Shown: positions 39,201-45,702, counted from the first letter of the stretch. The stretch is DNA of 64,000 nucleotides from Anaerolineae bacterium (GCA_030425205.1 JAUIAP010000007.1:1-64000); one strand, 5' to 3'. Program-made: numbers and translations. The notes: a model not told the origin generated them from the sequence alone.

Positions 39201-39753
39201 GGCTAGCACCGTCGTCTAGTTCGGTAAACGTGGCTGCTGCGGCGGGTGCGGCAACGGTTACTGTCACGAGCTGACTTTGCATCGGCGGCAGATCATCGAG
39301 CGACCACGTTAAACGATTGCCGTCAATCGCCGCGCCGTTCGCGTCGACCAGCGTCCCGTTTGTCAATGTCACAGCCAGCGATAGGTCGCGCTGGGTGTTC
39401 ATGTCGTCCGTCAGCGCAAAGCCGACGGCGGCGGCAAGTGTCGCCGTCACGTCTGCCCCTGCGCCGAGCGTCGGCGCAAGCGTCGGCAGCGCATTGTTCG
39501 TCACCGTATAGCTGATGACGACGTTGCTGCCACTCGTGTATGCCGACTGCACACGGGAAAGCGCAACAGGATGGGCAATGATCGCTGGTTCAGTTGGCGC
39601 AGTAAAAGTTGGGGCGGTTGGCAGCGTTGTCGATGGCTGCGCGGGATCTTGCGCGCCGCGCGCCCACACAGCGGGTGGATTAAGCGCAAACAGCAGCGCA
39701 TAGATCAGGCACAGATTGAGTGTTTTGTGCAGGGTTTGACGTGATATAAACAT
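27298..39753 (-). CDS. Giant multidomain surface protein (4151 residues)
   Basis: Secreted, probably cell-surface protein. A signal peptide occupies about residues 1-31 (ends AVWARG). Then come a DUF11/CARDB-like domain (about 60-200), a transglutaminase-like domain (about 215-365; RSAGVPARY and DHWWVEAYL are present but the position of the catalytic Cys reads GNSLDQA), and an uncharacterised region to about 870 including a hydrophobic patch near 810-825. NEW3/CARDB-like sandwiches follow to about 1600 and a low-complexity linker to about 1710. Five tandem copies of a roughly 263-residue unit fill about 1710-3040; each has two beta-sandwich halves marked by DxWDGTxLPxGTFE and by GAWFPFxGxSV. 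Next is an FG-GAP/VCBS propeller with DIDGDGxxEI calcium loops (about 3042-3520), NEW3-like repeats to about 4110, and a C-terminal helix with basic tail (LGMLSLWVVWRKMRNANG). The start has GGAG upstream. The role is likely adhesion or polysaccharide binding. Confidence 0.9.
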   Translation of the reverse strand: MFISRQTLHKTLNLCLIYALLFALNPPAVWARGAQDPAQPSTTLPTAPTFTAPTEPAIIAHPVALSRVQSAYTSGSNVVISYTVTNNALPTLAPTLGAGADVTATLAAAVGFALTDDMNTQRDLSLAVTLTNGTLVDANGAAIDGNRLTWSLDDLPPMQSQLVTVTVAAPAAAATFTELDDGASLSATLHNRPIQTTAAPALIAPDGIDPAYLASTVAADITDQDMLWKSAEFGQDPLAAFAYVRDFAFDPYRGSLRGTRGTLWGAAGNSLDQATLLIAMLRSAGVPARYRHGTLSPADAQTLLASMFDAPQGVAGYLPTGTTLADPQNDADLLAITQDHWWVEAYLPSTGAWTDLDPAFPTANVGDSFATPGTNDRIPAIPASEQHMLELSLRIEQYTQFPASGTHLQTSYPLTVSLPIAQMAAKRLIFSHFSDESVLGGLTFVSRQITYQPYFGIEENDFAVLGDPFEDLFSNFPFATHATIAGWIEYTLTDPAGNVEQYERVIKDNLGPDVRLNGGTPDLAFDTDSLPFFAPGEEFVHWVLPNDVPEWAYQRRVAEALPLIVEQIDRTETLFDLRDEVSDPLTVEQNEIVRAAVVQMLNVQQMQLSLGGLNFAYSADSTLNQIADGLHTKLFYAAPRLFAIYAPAPTGLEDQKMTVDLRTTSVEAIAAPGQAADATKTAQWLKGIAESLLEGATLEQLTGQAVFTTERTFAEMQDRGIAPVLFTPTDIDLLPLYPFSADAQAYMLQALLEGKTVIAPSEEVEIDGEVFWTWWEVDPDTGETVSVGENGLHVSALGWTMIKLVVESVVDAIIEFIISAILSSIGLNGPTSGPGVASLAEQCMALGQALNEIFTNVANAFPTNNRAAADPLQEWVFLPAHLCPIGNCGIEQFMLDGIGSQPIPLPDATFSYQNKDAQETRVGARVAVTSNGSGGAATTTLNLADASSVISADSATTFTTNIDANFSDTFDLLVYAPDGWTLTVDTAGNVTATPVTGVAAADYTLLVVAQAQGNRAIVAAAEHVVTVSPTDALSFAVSAETNITIPQNDALFAAVSNQTNDGEAEIPDSAYRVDVHNQSTDSKTFTINVTGAPASWIFLDGARQASSSVTLGAGEKTTLGLYIMPDALPAPGTAHTIDVTISDGSTLSDSAQLNWTMPGQAHNYVTLAPDTLYLGATDSVTVTLTMENVGNVAGTFPISATIPVTHVLSGLPSALTLNVGERDSAEFTLNVSDATVGQRYPLQLSSPAPDSYTQYAFADVIIVSPDTEMLFASAVTVGSCSADNVLAAYFDTIGSTVATLESACSSGNCNSQQRDNVVNSVNALVSYLNGEFPTVDTSAATAAANVLSGADSVQANLDALPAIADSVSALAAPVCEVAQYKPALSWQPAFDAALVGEVVTYTLTLANNGTLDATYDLTVTLPSGATTSTPTVPAGTSATFDYAVSSANAELLLIEAAVSAQENGSVGDSATAALNVVDRFIQLISVAPTPNFVETGTSSSDVNITVANIANVPLDTVAYVELIEAGGTVVESADFPLTLRPAQNAATVATFDTSDLASGIYTVTVDLRDPDTNSTIPDGSGYAYLGVGQALGAEHAVAPALVPPGTVTVTTMISTEILVETAAPVGGSREAAPLWAPSGIVAYEIVGGEQETAGSEQMSVVGSAESGERISDLNNHDFSQPPVAELPPVEEVMVEPTVAEEPDTAVPSGQQRNGRAPTGYTRTENDDPAITYTGSWGSRGFNPASSANVHRSTSAGDVASFDFTGTWVNVGLIGNDDSAAVEIFIDGTSQGTHDLYRNEVRILDFVTSGLADTNHTISVTTLAPLNPFSTNTQVHLDFIDTWDGTVLPSGTFEQDDTAFLYSSLWGNRNSVDASGGSYHRATSGTAWFPFYGESVSWQALANSGSGSADLYLDGIFQHRVELYNSSDISRTFSLDGLSNDLHLLTIIPNQNYATVDVLHVPAITPAHSDPVATGYTRYEEDSIFIQFDGTTFDSARDGWTFNTQYPASGGFTARTQAAGSTIGATFDGDWATIGFVGNDYSGIIELWLDGVSQGMVDLYRQQTEPIILTFDLPVGGTHTISATVTGTANPNALDEFAHFDYFDVWDGTALPTGTFGDEDARILYTNNGWINRTSAAASDGTYDEASGGAAWFPFTGTSVSYQALARFNMDWADIYLDGVWQHRVDLYAATETTRTFSLTGLSDDVHLLTVVAHQGNVTIDGVTTPATTPAYSDPVQTGIARSEEVDPAILYNGVPIAHAARSWRYATYTRASNGYTAFSDVANDTVSYTFDGDWLVVGLIGERFGGQISVTIDGNFVENIDTYRRESQAISHVYDNLGAGSHTVTLTVLPTTNPHSGRTYLYFDYFETWDGANEPSGRFESNFSDVERVRYSDGWTFRTNAAASNGDYIDSNNATIWFHFTGDSVSFDALKNNVQDLAQVVIDGQQIATLNLYSQSVTTETFSFSGLGSGAHVLAVMPARGDASVDRFHAPAISADYTPSTCLSYCRYEESDPALRFNGDVYGLAGDSFGRYSENVASDGYQIRSETTGDIFSLDFTGTQIAIGFVTNAFAGESDVLIDGNLVETVDTYSHDFDVLVKRYPNLGAGNHTVEVVVTGNRNPFASNDRVYLDYIDVWDGTTLPTGTVEAQSVAFTANNWFTDTNPLATDGSYLRTGNSDRAIWIPFEGDAVQIDIFTTTDYERTARLYVDGQFVDWVNFWSAEPATKTLAYDGFGAGVHLLQLQAPFRDIAIDTVTWPITQTPEDTTPPTGLMRYEEWDLTYNGATHRQRPQSWFNANSIGAAVSSQVAIASDTTDDVASLTFDGSAVNIGWYSDGGSGSAEILIDGISQGIIDLAAASEPFTVTRITDLITTTHTLEIRVVTGRVSIDYVDVWDGSPIADGIIDPWPGDIGTESRNHFGDFLGFYGNFAEKVIGERYVTGWFNANHRVWHQFTGDSITYYAASSTIDNSYANIYIDGEFVGEARPTYAFTTSPFAYHFNDLGPGLHEIRIDNGNAMRVDGFQTPATNIPYTPLAEWHDFTAAGNNAPFFGTFGMVSGITTGDIDNDGTVELVFGSHTYAPAGDFYVYNADGSDSGDGDPIKWSVEYGGPFAHYFGTPALGNLDDDPESEIVATTASDIRVFEHDGTVKWVITDTFTTFDVISAPALGNLDADPEAEIVVNLIDGIAVFESNGDLAWRTTTTTQNNPPMLADVNGDALLDIVVSDWGSEANGISTTVSAWNYNYGTPILLWATEITPSIAAIQNVSPLFENGLLGSHAIADIDGDSQPEILISHYGWITAINHDGSILWQTELEPGFPGGVSVADIDGDGEVEIITGMKYEFDEGDPNVDNDSRFGKLYALEADGTLKWDAIAEDSTSANNAAVLDLNGDGIFEVAWNGKEQGFTIYNGADGAVLFNEPLAFTISGSDYPIIVDVDNDNSAEIVVPTLRGPVVFGMDGVWGEARSIWNQQTYHINNVNDDMSIPFSEFNSWDSHNTYHTQYPSNIALPIFGVNISHTVGTDGLTVADFSVAPDLSADPTYGWNYVQTVASPTVTRTLDVMLTDMQPGETRLVAQGTTISYTLGSGQNTLMLPPLYVSAAHIIQLTPFSQTVGVGATAGYTVTLTNPTDSAASYSLDSPTLGNLADLVNVPANSSVHVPLTIAAVEAGVFDFVVTVDGGVDSAAGQLVVVDGFAMALAPTEQSADAGEPITYTLTISNNLDIPQTIDLTASGLPSVNLPASVNLPASVNLPASDSVTVDVVVQGFVSGRLPFNVVGTSADGGTERVSAVLHVAGQDVLIALDPDPAQANIGAPTLIEVHVTNIGDVETTFDLAVDAPAGWSAELAEPTVTLPPFVFNTRTVQLRLTPPAGTVPNSYDYTVTAAARANTRSFDEPIVAAAQGAIVVSNRGVQVSIDPVSRVALPTDTPTWNVTITNTGSVAETYVLMATGIVALSADFSQPTVTLNAGASTTVQLTANDLTFALPQTYTFAVAASADDDPTVIDDAVATVAFPNQHDVVVEWQPNTQTVRQGESAFYRLTITNTGNINAPFVIDYAAVEAGVSLVGDIQRIEIPAHATVQVFVRATADFGRYNLVGSADSGDANDNDQAELIVLSETAVTLRDIETQTTWLLPTLVLLGMLSLWVVWRKMRNANG
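28504..28557 (-). repeat. 18-base tandem repeat, three units, inside the giant gene
   Basis: The unit gctggctggcaagttgac is repeated three times without change and encodes LPASVN repeated in the C-terminal NEW3-like region. Perfect identity of the units suggests recent slippage and possible length variation between strains. Confidence 0.9.
30640..34620 (-). repeat. Five-fold ~790-bp internal repeat of the giant gene
   Basis: Complement of the motif encoding DxWDGT recurs near 31070, 31842, 32640, 33426 and 34218, a spacing of 772-798 bases. Each unit codes for two related beta-sandwich domains. The nucleotide sequences have diverged, so the duplication is old compared with the 18-base repeat. 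Confidence 0.85.
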
Positions 39754-40170
39754 GTTTAGTCTCCAAGTTGTCTGGTCATATTCAATGATTTAAACGAATA
39801 ACAGGTCAGATATTGCGGCTCCAATTCCCATATCTAATCGATCTTCACAACGTCTTTACCGTATATGATGATGAAAAAACGCTCCGAAAACGCTTATTGC
39901 CCACACGGTCGTGCAGGGATAGGTAGTTACCCGTTTGCGCACATGATATGAAAAAACGATCCAAAAACGATCCAAAAACGTTGGAGTTGGGGGTTGGGAT
40001 TTGGTTAGTGTCTTTAGGTTTTCGCCACTTTATCGCGTAGTGCGTGGTGCGTGGTACGTATCCAGTTCACGCACCACGCACCACGCACCACGCACCACGT
40101 TATTCATTGCAGCGAAAACTTCGTGACACGAACGGTTTTGGAGAAGGGTGAGTCGTTGCAGTTTGCGAAA
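39754..40170. other. Intergenic region upstream of the giant gene
   Basis: 417 bases without a gene. It should hold the minus-strand promoter of the giant gene. Two related stretches, near 39868-39894 and 39944-39982, repeat the words gatgaaaaaacg, cgatcc and aaaacg. A palindromic repeat of the cacgcaccacg family lies at 40037-40100 inside a larger inverted repeat (gttttcgc near 40018 and gcgaaaac near 40112). No ORF looks real. Confidence 0.55.
40037..40100. repeat. cacgcaccacg-family palindromic repeat, copy 3
   Basis: The longest copy: gtagtgcgtggtgcgtgg faces four consecutive caccacg units. It lies downstream of hpaB-like gene and upstream of the giant gene. Confidence 0.8.
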
Positions 40171-41613
40171 CTATGCGGAACGGTTTAGAAAGTCACGCAC
40201 TGTCTCCATGTAGGCGGTGCGGTCGTGGGTGCGGAATAGCGCCATCGACATGCGCACGGGGTCGCCGAAGAAGTAGTATTCGTAGTGGGTTTGGCGTGAT
40301 CCGAAGGCGGAAAGGGCGGTGTCCCATGCGAGACGGAACAGCGGGATGCGGTCGTGCGCGTCGAGTCGGGCGGACTGGTAGTATTTCTCGATTTCGGCCG
40401 ATAATGGCCCGTTCACGTCAGCTTCCGTCGGCATGGCGACAAGACCGCTCGCGCCAAGATGTTTGATGATCTCCACCATGCGCGGATACAGCTTGGGGTA
40501 GAGATTGCGCGCTGCGTCGATGGGCGCATGGGCGGGCGTCATCACACCATATTGATTGGGTTGGGCTTGATATTCGGCCGTAAAACGCAACGCCTTCATC
40601 GTTTCCAAGTTGATCCAAATCTCGGCAATTTTGTCCTGCACATGCTGGAACGGCTCGATCCCGATCGCATCGACCAGCAGAGAGGCCAATCCCAACAGAT
40701 ACTCCGTTTTTGCAATCGCCTTGCAGACAACTTGGTGCGCCATGTGCAGCACAGTCCCCGTCGCCAGATATGCATTGTTGCAAACCTCAACGTCCCGATA
40801 AAGAAAAACGCGCTCCCATGGCACAAACACATCGTCAAAAAAGACGACCGCGTCCATCTCCTCATAGCGTGCGCCGAGCGGATGGTCATAGGCCGATCGC
40901 CCATAGTCGAGCGTTTCGCGGCATTGGAATTTCAGCCCATCCGTATGATTGGGAATCGCAAACCCAAACGCATACGGCGCATCTTCTTCTGGGCTGCGCA
41001 GCAAGGTTGACGGGAAAACCATGATCTCATCCGAGATCGGCAGCGTCGCCAACATGCGCGCGCCGCGCACGACAAAGCCCGCATCGTTTTCTGAGACAAC
41101 CCGCGCCGTCAAGAAGGGGTCTTTCTGCTTGGCGGCCGAGACAGCCCGATTGATTTGCGGATTGATGAGCGTGTGCGTCAACGCGAGATCATTTTCGCGC
41201 ACGTGCTGATAGTAGTTGCGCATGTTCACGGCGAACTGCTCCCCTTGCACCGCGAGAAAATCGGCACTGCCCGCATAACCCGCCAATGAGCGATTGAGAT
41301 AGTCGGGCATACGCCCCATCATCCCCTGCGTAAATTCGGCACGCTGGTGCATCGCATCCCCAATGGCGGAAAGCTCGTCCTGCGTCGTTGGAATCATGAA
41401 TGTTTTGCTGACGAGATCGCCGCTGTCAGGCGATGGGTAAAGCGCAACATCGCGGTTTTCCCACTGGTGATCGTAGAGGCTGGCGAGGCTCTGCACGCCA
41501 TTCTTGAAGCCGGGTTCGGTCGTCACGTCCAAAACCCTCTTGCCACGATGATAGATGGCGGGCGGCTGTTTTTGCAGGCGGTCGATCAGTTGTTGTGCGG
41601 TTCTTGCGGGCAT
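40171..41613 (-). CDS. hpaB: 4-hydroxyphenylacetate 3-monooxygenase, oxygenase component (HpaB-like)
   Basis: FADH2-dependent aromatic hydroxylase of the HpaB family, which shares the acyl-CoA dehydrogenase fold. Family landmarks are RVLDVTTEPGF and SLASLYD near the N-terminus, GMMGRMPDYLN, YYQHVRENDLALTHTLINPQ, the flavin segment FDDVFVPWERVFLY, and FGSRQTHYEYYFFGDP near the C-terminus. No reductase (HpaC) lies nearby, so the FADH2 must come from elsewhere. The ATG at 41613 has an AGAGGAAG site upstream. It follows the TesA-like gene by 31 bases, so it may be co-transcribed with the ABC exporter cluster. The related 4-hydroxybutyryl-CoA dehydratases carry iron-sulfur Cys ligands in an arrangement I do not see here. 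Actual substrate unknown. Confidence 0.88.
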   Translation of the reverse strand: MPARTAQQLIDRLQKQPPAIYHRGKRVLDVTTEPGFKNGVQSLASLYDHQWENRDVALYPSPDSGDLVSKTFMIPTTQDELSAIGDAMHQRAEFTQGMMGRMPDYLNRSLAGYAGSADFLAVQGEQFAVNMRNYYQHVRENDLALTHTLINPQINRAVSAAKQKDPFLTARVVSENDAGFVVRGARMLATLPISDEIMVFPSTLLRSPEEDAPYAFGFAIPNHTDGLKFQCRETLDYGRSAYDHPLGARYEEMDAVVFFDDVFVPWERVFLYRDVEVCNNAYLATGTVLHMAHQVVCKAIAKTEYLLGLASLLVDAIGIEPFQHVQDKIAEIWINLETMKALRFTAEYQAQPNQYGVMTPAHAPIDAARNLYPKLYPRMVEIIKHLGASGLVAMPTEADVNGPLSAEIEKYYQSARLDAHDRIPLFRLAWDTALSAFGSRQTHYEYYFFGDPVRMSMALFRTHDRTAYMETVRDFLNRSA

Positions 41614-41644
41614 GGGCTTCCTCTTGTATGTGCTAAAAGTTCGC

Positions 41645-42319
41645 TCAACGCGACTCATGTGCCGCGAGTGCTTGTTCGACGATGGGATAGAGATTATCTA
41701 CGATGTAGGTATATCCCTCGGCCGTGGGATGGATAAAGTCGCCCTGATTCAAGTCGGGATCGGCCGCAACCCCCTCTAAAAAGAACGGGATCAGGAGCGC
41801 ATTGTATTTGTCTGCCACAGCGGGATAGATAGCGCGAAATTCGCTCGCATATTCTTCGCCTAAATTGCTGATAATCTGCATTCCTGCGATGATGACGATT
41901 GCGCCCTGTTCGCTAAAACGCGCGGCGAGCGTGTCGATATTTTCTTGTGTAATCGTCAGGTCGATGCCGCGCAGACCATCGTTGCCCCCCGTTTCGATAA
42001 TCACGATGTCTGGCGACGTTTGCAAAATCCAGTCGAGACGGGAGACTGCGCCACTCGTCGTTTCGCCGCTGATGCCCGCGTTGATGACGCGCACATCGTG
42101 GCCGTCTGCTTGTAATTTGCGTTCGAGTTGGGCTGGGTAAGAATCGGCCGAATCAACCCCAAACCCCGCCGTCAATGAATCCCCCAACGCGAGCAGCGTG
42201 ATGGCGTTTTCTGACGTTGGCGTGGGCTGACTTGTCGGCGCAAGGGTGGACGTTTGTTCAGCCGTGCAGCCAACGACCCATGAAATTAGCAGCAAGAAAA
42301 AAAGATGTTTTGTGATCAT
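41645..42319 (-). CDS. TesA-like SGNH esterase, lipoprotein
   Basis: Multifunctional esterase/thioesterase/lysophospholipase type. The N-terminus is a lipoprotein signal with lipobox WVVGC, followed by a Thr/Pro-rich linker. Block I is LGDSLTAGFG, block II Gly in NAGISGET, block III IETGGNDGLRG and block V DFIHPTAEGY, all typical of the arylesterase TesA subgroup. The ATG at 42319 starts exactly before the signal peptide; the longer frame from 42415 translates the end of the permease gene. It lies 22 bases after an FtsX-like permease. In Escherichia coli tesA neighbours ybbA-ybbP, so this is the same conserved partnership, here in one direction. Confidence 0.9.
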   Translation of the reverse strand: MITKHLFFLLLISWVVGCTAEQTSTLAPTSQPTPTSENAITLLALGDSLTAGFGVDSADSYPAQLERKLQADGHDVRVINAGISGETTSGAVSRLDWILQTSPDIVIIETGGNDGLRGIDLTITQENIDTLAARFSEQGAIVIIAGMQIISNLGEEYASEFRAIYPAVADKYNALLIPFFLEGVAADPDLNQGDFIHPTAEGYTYIVDNLYPIVEQALAAHESR

Positions 42320-42341
42320 GATTGCGTCCCTGTTAACTTTA

Positions 42342-44849
42342 TTACTCCCCCGACTGTTCGCGCAAAAAGACAATCGGCTTTTGGCGCAAAATCGAGAGCG
42401 ATGCGAGCAGCCCAACCAGCGTCACAAGCGCAACGGTTCCCACAACGAGCAGCAGACTTGAGCCAATAAAGGGCACATAGTCTAACTCAAACACAAAGCG
42501 AACCAGCGCGTACCCCGCCGCTTGCGACAATAGCAGCGCAAGCAGCGCGGCGATGGCGCCGATCAAGATATTTTCCAGCGCAAAGACGTGCAGCACAAAA
42601 CGCCCTTTTGCCCCCAACACTTTGAAATAGACCGCCTCTTGGATACGGGCGAAGCGCGTCGCCAAGACGGACGAGATGATGATTAAGATCCCTGCGACGA
42701 GGCTAAAAAGGGTGAAAAAGCGAATGATCGTCGTGATGTCCGCGACGATCAGCGCGAGTGAGCTGATCGTCGCCGTCACATCGACGACGGTGACGTTGGG
42801 ATAGGCGGCAACGACGCGATTTTGCAGGGCGGGGATGTCTGCCTTTGGGACGCTGATGGCGGTGACAATCGTTTGCGGCGCAGCTTCCAAATCTTGCTCA
42901 CGCAATACGAAGCCAAAACGGGGTGTGAAATCCCCATCGACGCTGTTGCTGCGGCGAATGCTGGCGACTTCGGCCGATAATTCTACCCCCTGAATATCAA
43001 ATACAACCTGATCGCCCACCCCGATTCCAAACCGCTCCGACGCGCCCACGTCCAGTGAAATCTGTGCTTGTTGCGCCGTCAAATCGAACATCGCGGCTCC
43101 TTCCACCAGCCGCTCGTCTTCGCGTAGTGAGTCTCGATAGGATGCGCTAAACGGCCGATTGATCGCGGGCTGGTCGTCGTCGGGGTCATTTTCGGCCGAT
43201 TGATCCACCACGACCCCATTGATCGCTGCAACGCGCACGCGCACGAGCGGAATAAAGTCGTCGGGTGTTTGTCCAATCAGCTCAGAAACGCCGTCGCGCT
43301 GGTCAGGCTGGATGTCGAGCAGAAAGACGTTGGGGGCGTCGTCTGGATATGATTCGACAAATGAGACATCTAAGTTGCGCTCGATCAAGAAGATGGTGAA
43401 CAACACGCCCAACGCGGTCGCCAGCGTGACGATGATGGCGGCGGTCGCGTTACGGGGTCGAAAGAGACCGCGCAACGCCTGACGCAGTGCCAATGGCGTG
43501 ATCGTCTGGCGGCGTAACAGGCCCAACACAAGCTGTGTCAACACCGCCGCCACGGCGACCAGCGCGACAACGCCACCGGCAAAGTATGCGGTTCGCTCGG
43601 GGTTGCGCAGATACCAAAAGACCATGCCGACAAAAAAGAGCGCGATCAGGGCTAACGCCGTGCGGTAAGGCCATCCTTTTGGCACAGGCAGCCGCTCTTT
43701 GCGAAAGATAAAATTCGGCCGAACTTCCTGCAACTGATAGAGTGGAATAAAGGTAAACGCCGAAACGACAAATGCGCCCAGCAGCACACCCTCAACGATC
43801 GAGCGTGGCGACAGCATAAATTCAACTTGCGGCGGTAAAAATGGGGCGAAGAGTAGGGGGAAGGCGACCTGTAACAACAGGCCAAGCGCCAGCCCAATCA
43901 GCGTTCCAATCACGCCCAAGCTGACCGCAATGGCAAAGTACTGTTGCACGATAAAGCGACCGGTCGCCCCCAACGTGCGCAAAATGGCAATCGTCCCCTC
44001 GCGCTCTTTGAGAAACGCCGCCAGCGATGATTGAATCCCAATGCCCGCTAGCACGAGCGTGAAGATGCCGATTAAGCTCAAAAAGGTCAGAAAATCTTCA
44101 AAAAAGCGTTGAACGGAGGATTGATTGGTGCGGTATGTTTCGATGCGTTCTTGGTTGGGTTCGGCCGATTGTTCGAGCCGTTCCGCAACCGTCTCAAGCT
44201 GCGCCTCATCCTGTAACGCGATCAACGTGCGATATTGAATGCGACTGCCCGGCTGGATCAGGTCGATGGCGGCCAGATCATCGGCATGAATAAAGATGCG
44301 CGGGCCAAGTTGGATAAAGTCGATGGGGGTGTCAGGTTCGGCCGAAACGACATCCACAATTTCCAGCGTCGTCGCCCCCACCTCGATCACGTCCCCAACG
44401 GCAATCCCCAACCGATCGAGCAGATTCTGTCCGACAATGGCCCGCCCCGACTGCAAGACCGTCGCAAAATCACCCCCACTCGCCAGCGTCACCTCTCCAT
44501 AAAGCGGATAGCCCGCCTCCACGACCTTTAGCTCTGAAAGCAGTGTCTCCTCACGATCAGGCAGCCGAATCACAGAGATAAATTCATAGCTCTGCGCGAT
44601 TTGGGCGACTCCTTCTGCTTCCAATGCGGCCAATTCCGCCACCAGCCGCTCACGCAGCGGAAAGCGCGTCTCCACCACAATGTCTCCCGCCAATAGCTTG
44701 CGCGCATCCTTTAACAGCGAATTGTTGATGCTCTCCCCGAAGCCACCCAGCGACACAAGAGTCACCAAAGACAGCGCGACACAGGCGATAAAGACAAGCG
44801 TTTGCTTTTTAGAAGTACTGATTTGACGGCGAATAAATTGTAAGTGCAT
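42342..44849 (-). CDS. FtsX-like ABC transporter permease, YbbP type
   Basis: Large ABC permease of the MacB/FtsX superfamily with 835 residues, in the size class of YbbP/LolE-like double-FtsX proteins. An N-terminal helix (about residues 18-38) precedes a periplasmic domain with LLAGDIVVETRFPL and GDFATVLQSGRAIVGQNLLDRLG. FtsX helices lie around residues 255-275, 310-330 and 355-375, a middle pair of helices around 400-445, a second periplasmic domain, and three more helices near the C-terminus ending LREQSGE. It should pair with the ATPase encoded 187 bases upstream and the TesA-like esterase 22 bases downstream. YbbAP systems are thought to handle lipid-like or hydrophobic molecules; the substrate here is unknown. 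Confidence 0.92.
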   Translation of the reverse strand: MHLQFIRRQISTSKKQTLVFIACVALSLVTLVSLGGFGESINNSLLKDARKLLAGDIVVETRFPLRERLVAELAALEAEGVAQIAQSYEFISVIRLPDREETLLSELKVVEAGYPLYGEVTLASGGDFATVLQSGRAIVGQNLLDRLGIAVGDVIEVGATTLEIVDVVSAEPDTPIDFIQLGPRIFIHADDLAAIDLIQPGSRIQYRTLIALQDEAQLETVAERLEQSAEPNQERIETYRTNQSSVQRFFEDFLTFLSLIGIFTLVLAGIGIQSSLAAFLKEREGTIAILRTLGATGRFIVQQYFAIAVSLGVIGTLIGLALGLLLQVAFPLLFAPFLPPQVEFMLSPRSIVEGVLLGAFVVSAFTFIPLYQLQEVRPNFIFRKERLPVPKGWPYRTALALIALFFVGMVFWYLRNPERTAYFAGGVVALVAVAAVLTQLVLGLLRRQTITPLALRQALRGLFRPRNATAAIIVTLATALGVLFTIFLIERNLDVSFVESYPDDAPNVFLLDIQPDQRDGVSELIGQTPDDFIPLVRVRVAAINGVVVDQSAENDPDDDQPAINRPFSASYRDSLREDERLVEGAAMFDLTAQQAQISLDVGASERFGIGVGDQVVFDIQGVELSAEVASIRRSNSVDGDFTPRFGFVLREQDLEAAPQTIVTAISVPKADIPALQNRVVAAYPNVTVVDVTATISSLALIVADITTIIRFFTLFSLVAGILIIISSVLATRFARIQEAVYFKVLGAKGRFVLHVFALENILIGAIAALLALLLSQAAGYALVRFVFELDYVPFIGSSLLLVVGTVALVTLVGLLASLSILRQKPIVFLREQSGE

Positions 44850-44930
44850 TTGATTTTAATCAGGCAGCGTCGCGGCATTCGCCTGACGTGTTAGAGCGTT
44901 ACAGTTCGTGTGACAAAACTTGGTCACCGT

Positions 44931-44985
44931 AGTGCGTGGTGCGTGGTGCGTATTCCAATTCACGCACCACGCACCACGCATCACG
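44931..44985. repeat. cacgcaccacg-family palindromic repeat, copy 4
   Basis: agtgcgtggtgcgtggtgcg faces cacgcaccacgcaccacg between the ABC ATPase and permease genes. It is preceded by the word gtgacaaaacttggtcacc, itself a small palindrome. Confidence 0.78.
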
Positions 44986-45036
44986 TTTGCATTTTAGAAA
45001 CCTAAAACCACTAACCCTTACCAATAGCTACCCACG

Positions 45037-45702
45037 CTACACAACCCGCCCATCTGCCAGCTCAATCACGCGCTCTGCCCGCTCCGCAATCGCGGGATCA
45101 TGCGTGACGAGCACAAGCGTCATCTGCCGCTCATGCTGTAGTTCGAGCAGCAGGTCGAGAATCGCGACCCCGTTACTGCTGTCGAGGTTGCCGGTGGGTT
45201 CATCGGCAAACAGAATGGCGGGATGATTGATCAGCGCACGACAGATGGCGACCCGTTGCTTTTCACCGCCTGAGAGCTGGTGGGGAAAGTTGTCAGCGCG
45301 GTCGCCCACGCCCACACGGGTGAGCAGTGCTTCTGCCTCACGCCGCGCCAGCTTATTCCCGCCTAACTCGGCGGGAAACATCACATTTTCAATGGCCGTC
45401 AGCGACGGAACAAGGTGAAACGACTGAAACACAAAGCCAATCGTCTTGTTGCGCAACGGTGCGAGCGCATCCTCGCTCAAGTTGGTGATGTCGCGCCCCT
45501 GCACGCAAATGCGCCCCGCTGTAGGATTGTCTAAGCCTGAGAGCAGGGAGAGCAGCGTCGATTTGCCGCTACCACTACTGCCAACGATAGCGACAAACTC
45601 CCCCGCCGCAATCGCCAATGAAACAGCATGTAGGACGGTTAATGTGCGGTTACCGATTTGATAGGTTTTGGTGATAGATTGGGCTTCAAGGATAGTTGTC
45701 AT
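45037..45702 (-). CDS. ABC transporter ATP-binding protein, YbbA/LolD type
   Basis: ATPase subunit of the permease encoded downstream. Walker A is GSSGSGKST at residues 41-49, the Q-loop segment is FVFQSFHLVPSLTAIENVMFP, the signature is LSGGEKQR, Walker B is ILFADEPTG, and the H-loop is LVTHD. The motif NLDSSNG after Walker B and the 221-residue length are typical of the MacB/LolD/YbbA subgroup. The gene starts with ATG at 45702. It is first in the order ATPase, permease, esterase, monooxygenase. Confidence 0.95.
   Translation of the reverse strand: MTTILEAQSITKTYQIGNRTLTVLHAVSLAIAAGEFVAIVGSSGSGKSTLLSLLSGLDNPTAGRICVQGRDITNLSEDALAPLRNKTIGFVFQSFHLVPSLTAIENVMFPAELGGNKLARREAEALLTRVGVGDRADNFPHQLSGGEKQRVAICRALINHPAILFADEPTGNLDSSNGVAILDLLLELQHERQMTLVLVTHDPAIAERAERVIELADGRVV

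Noticed and set aside
40037-40100. Short direct repeats as a CRISPR array
   Set aside because: The units are contiguous seven-base words with no unique spacers and no cas genes anywhere in the window.
40171-41613. HpaB-like protein as 4-hydroxybutyryl-CoA dehydratase
   Set aside because: That subfamily needs Cys/His ligands for an iron-sulfur cluster in a set spacing that is not present.
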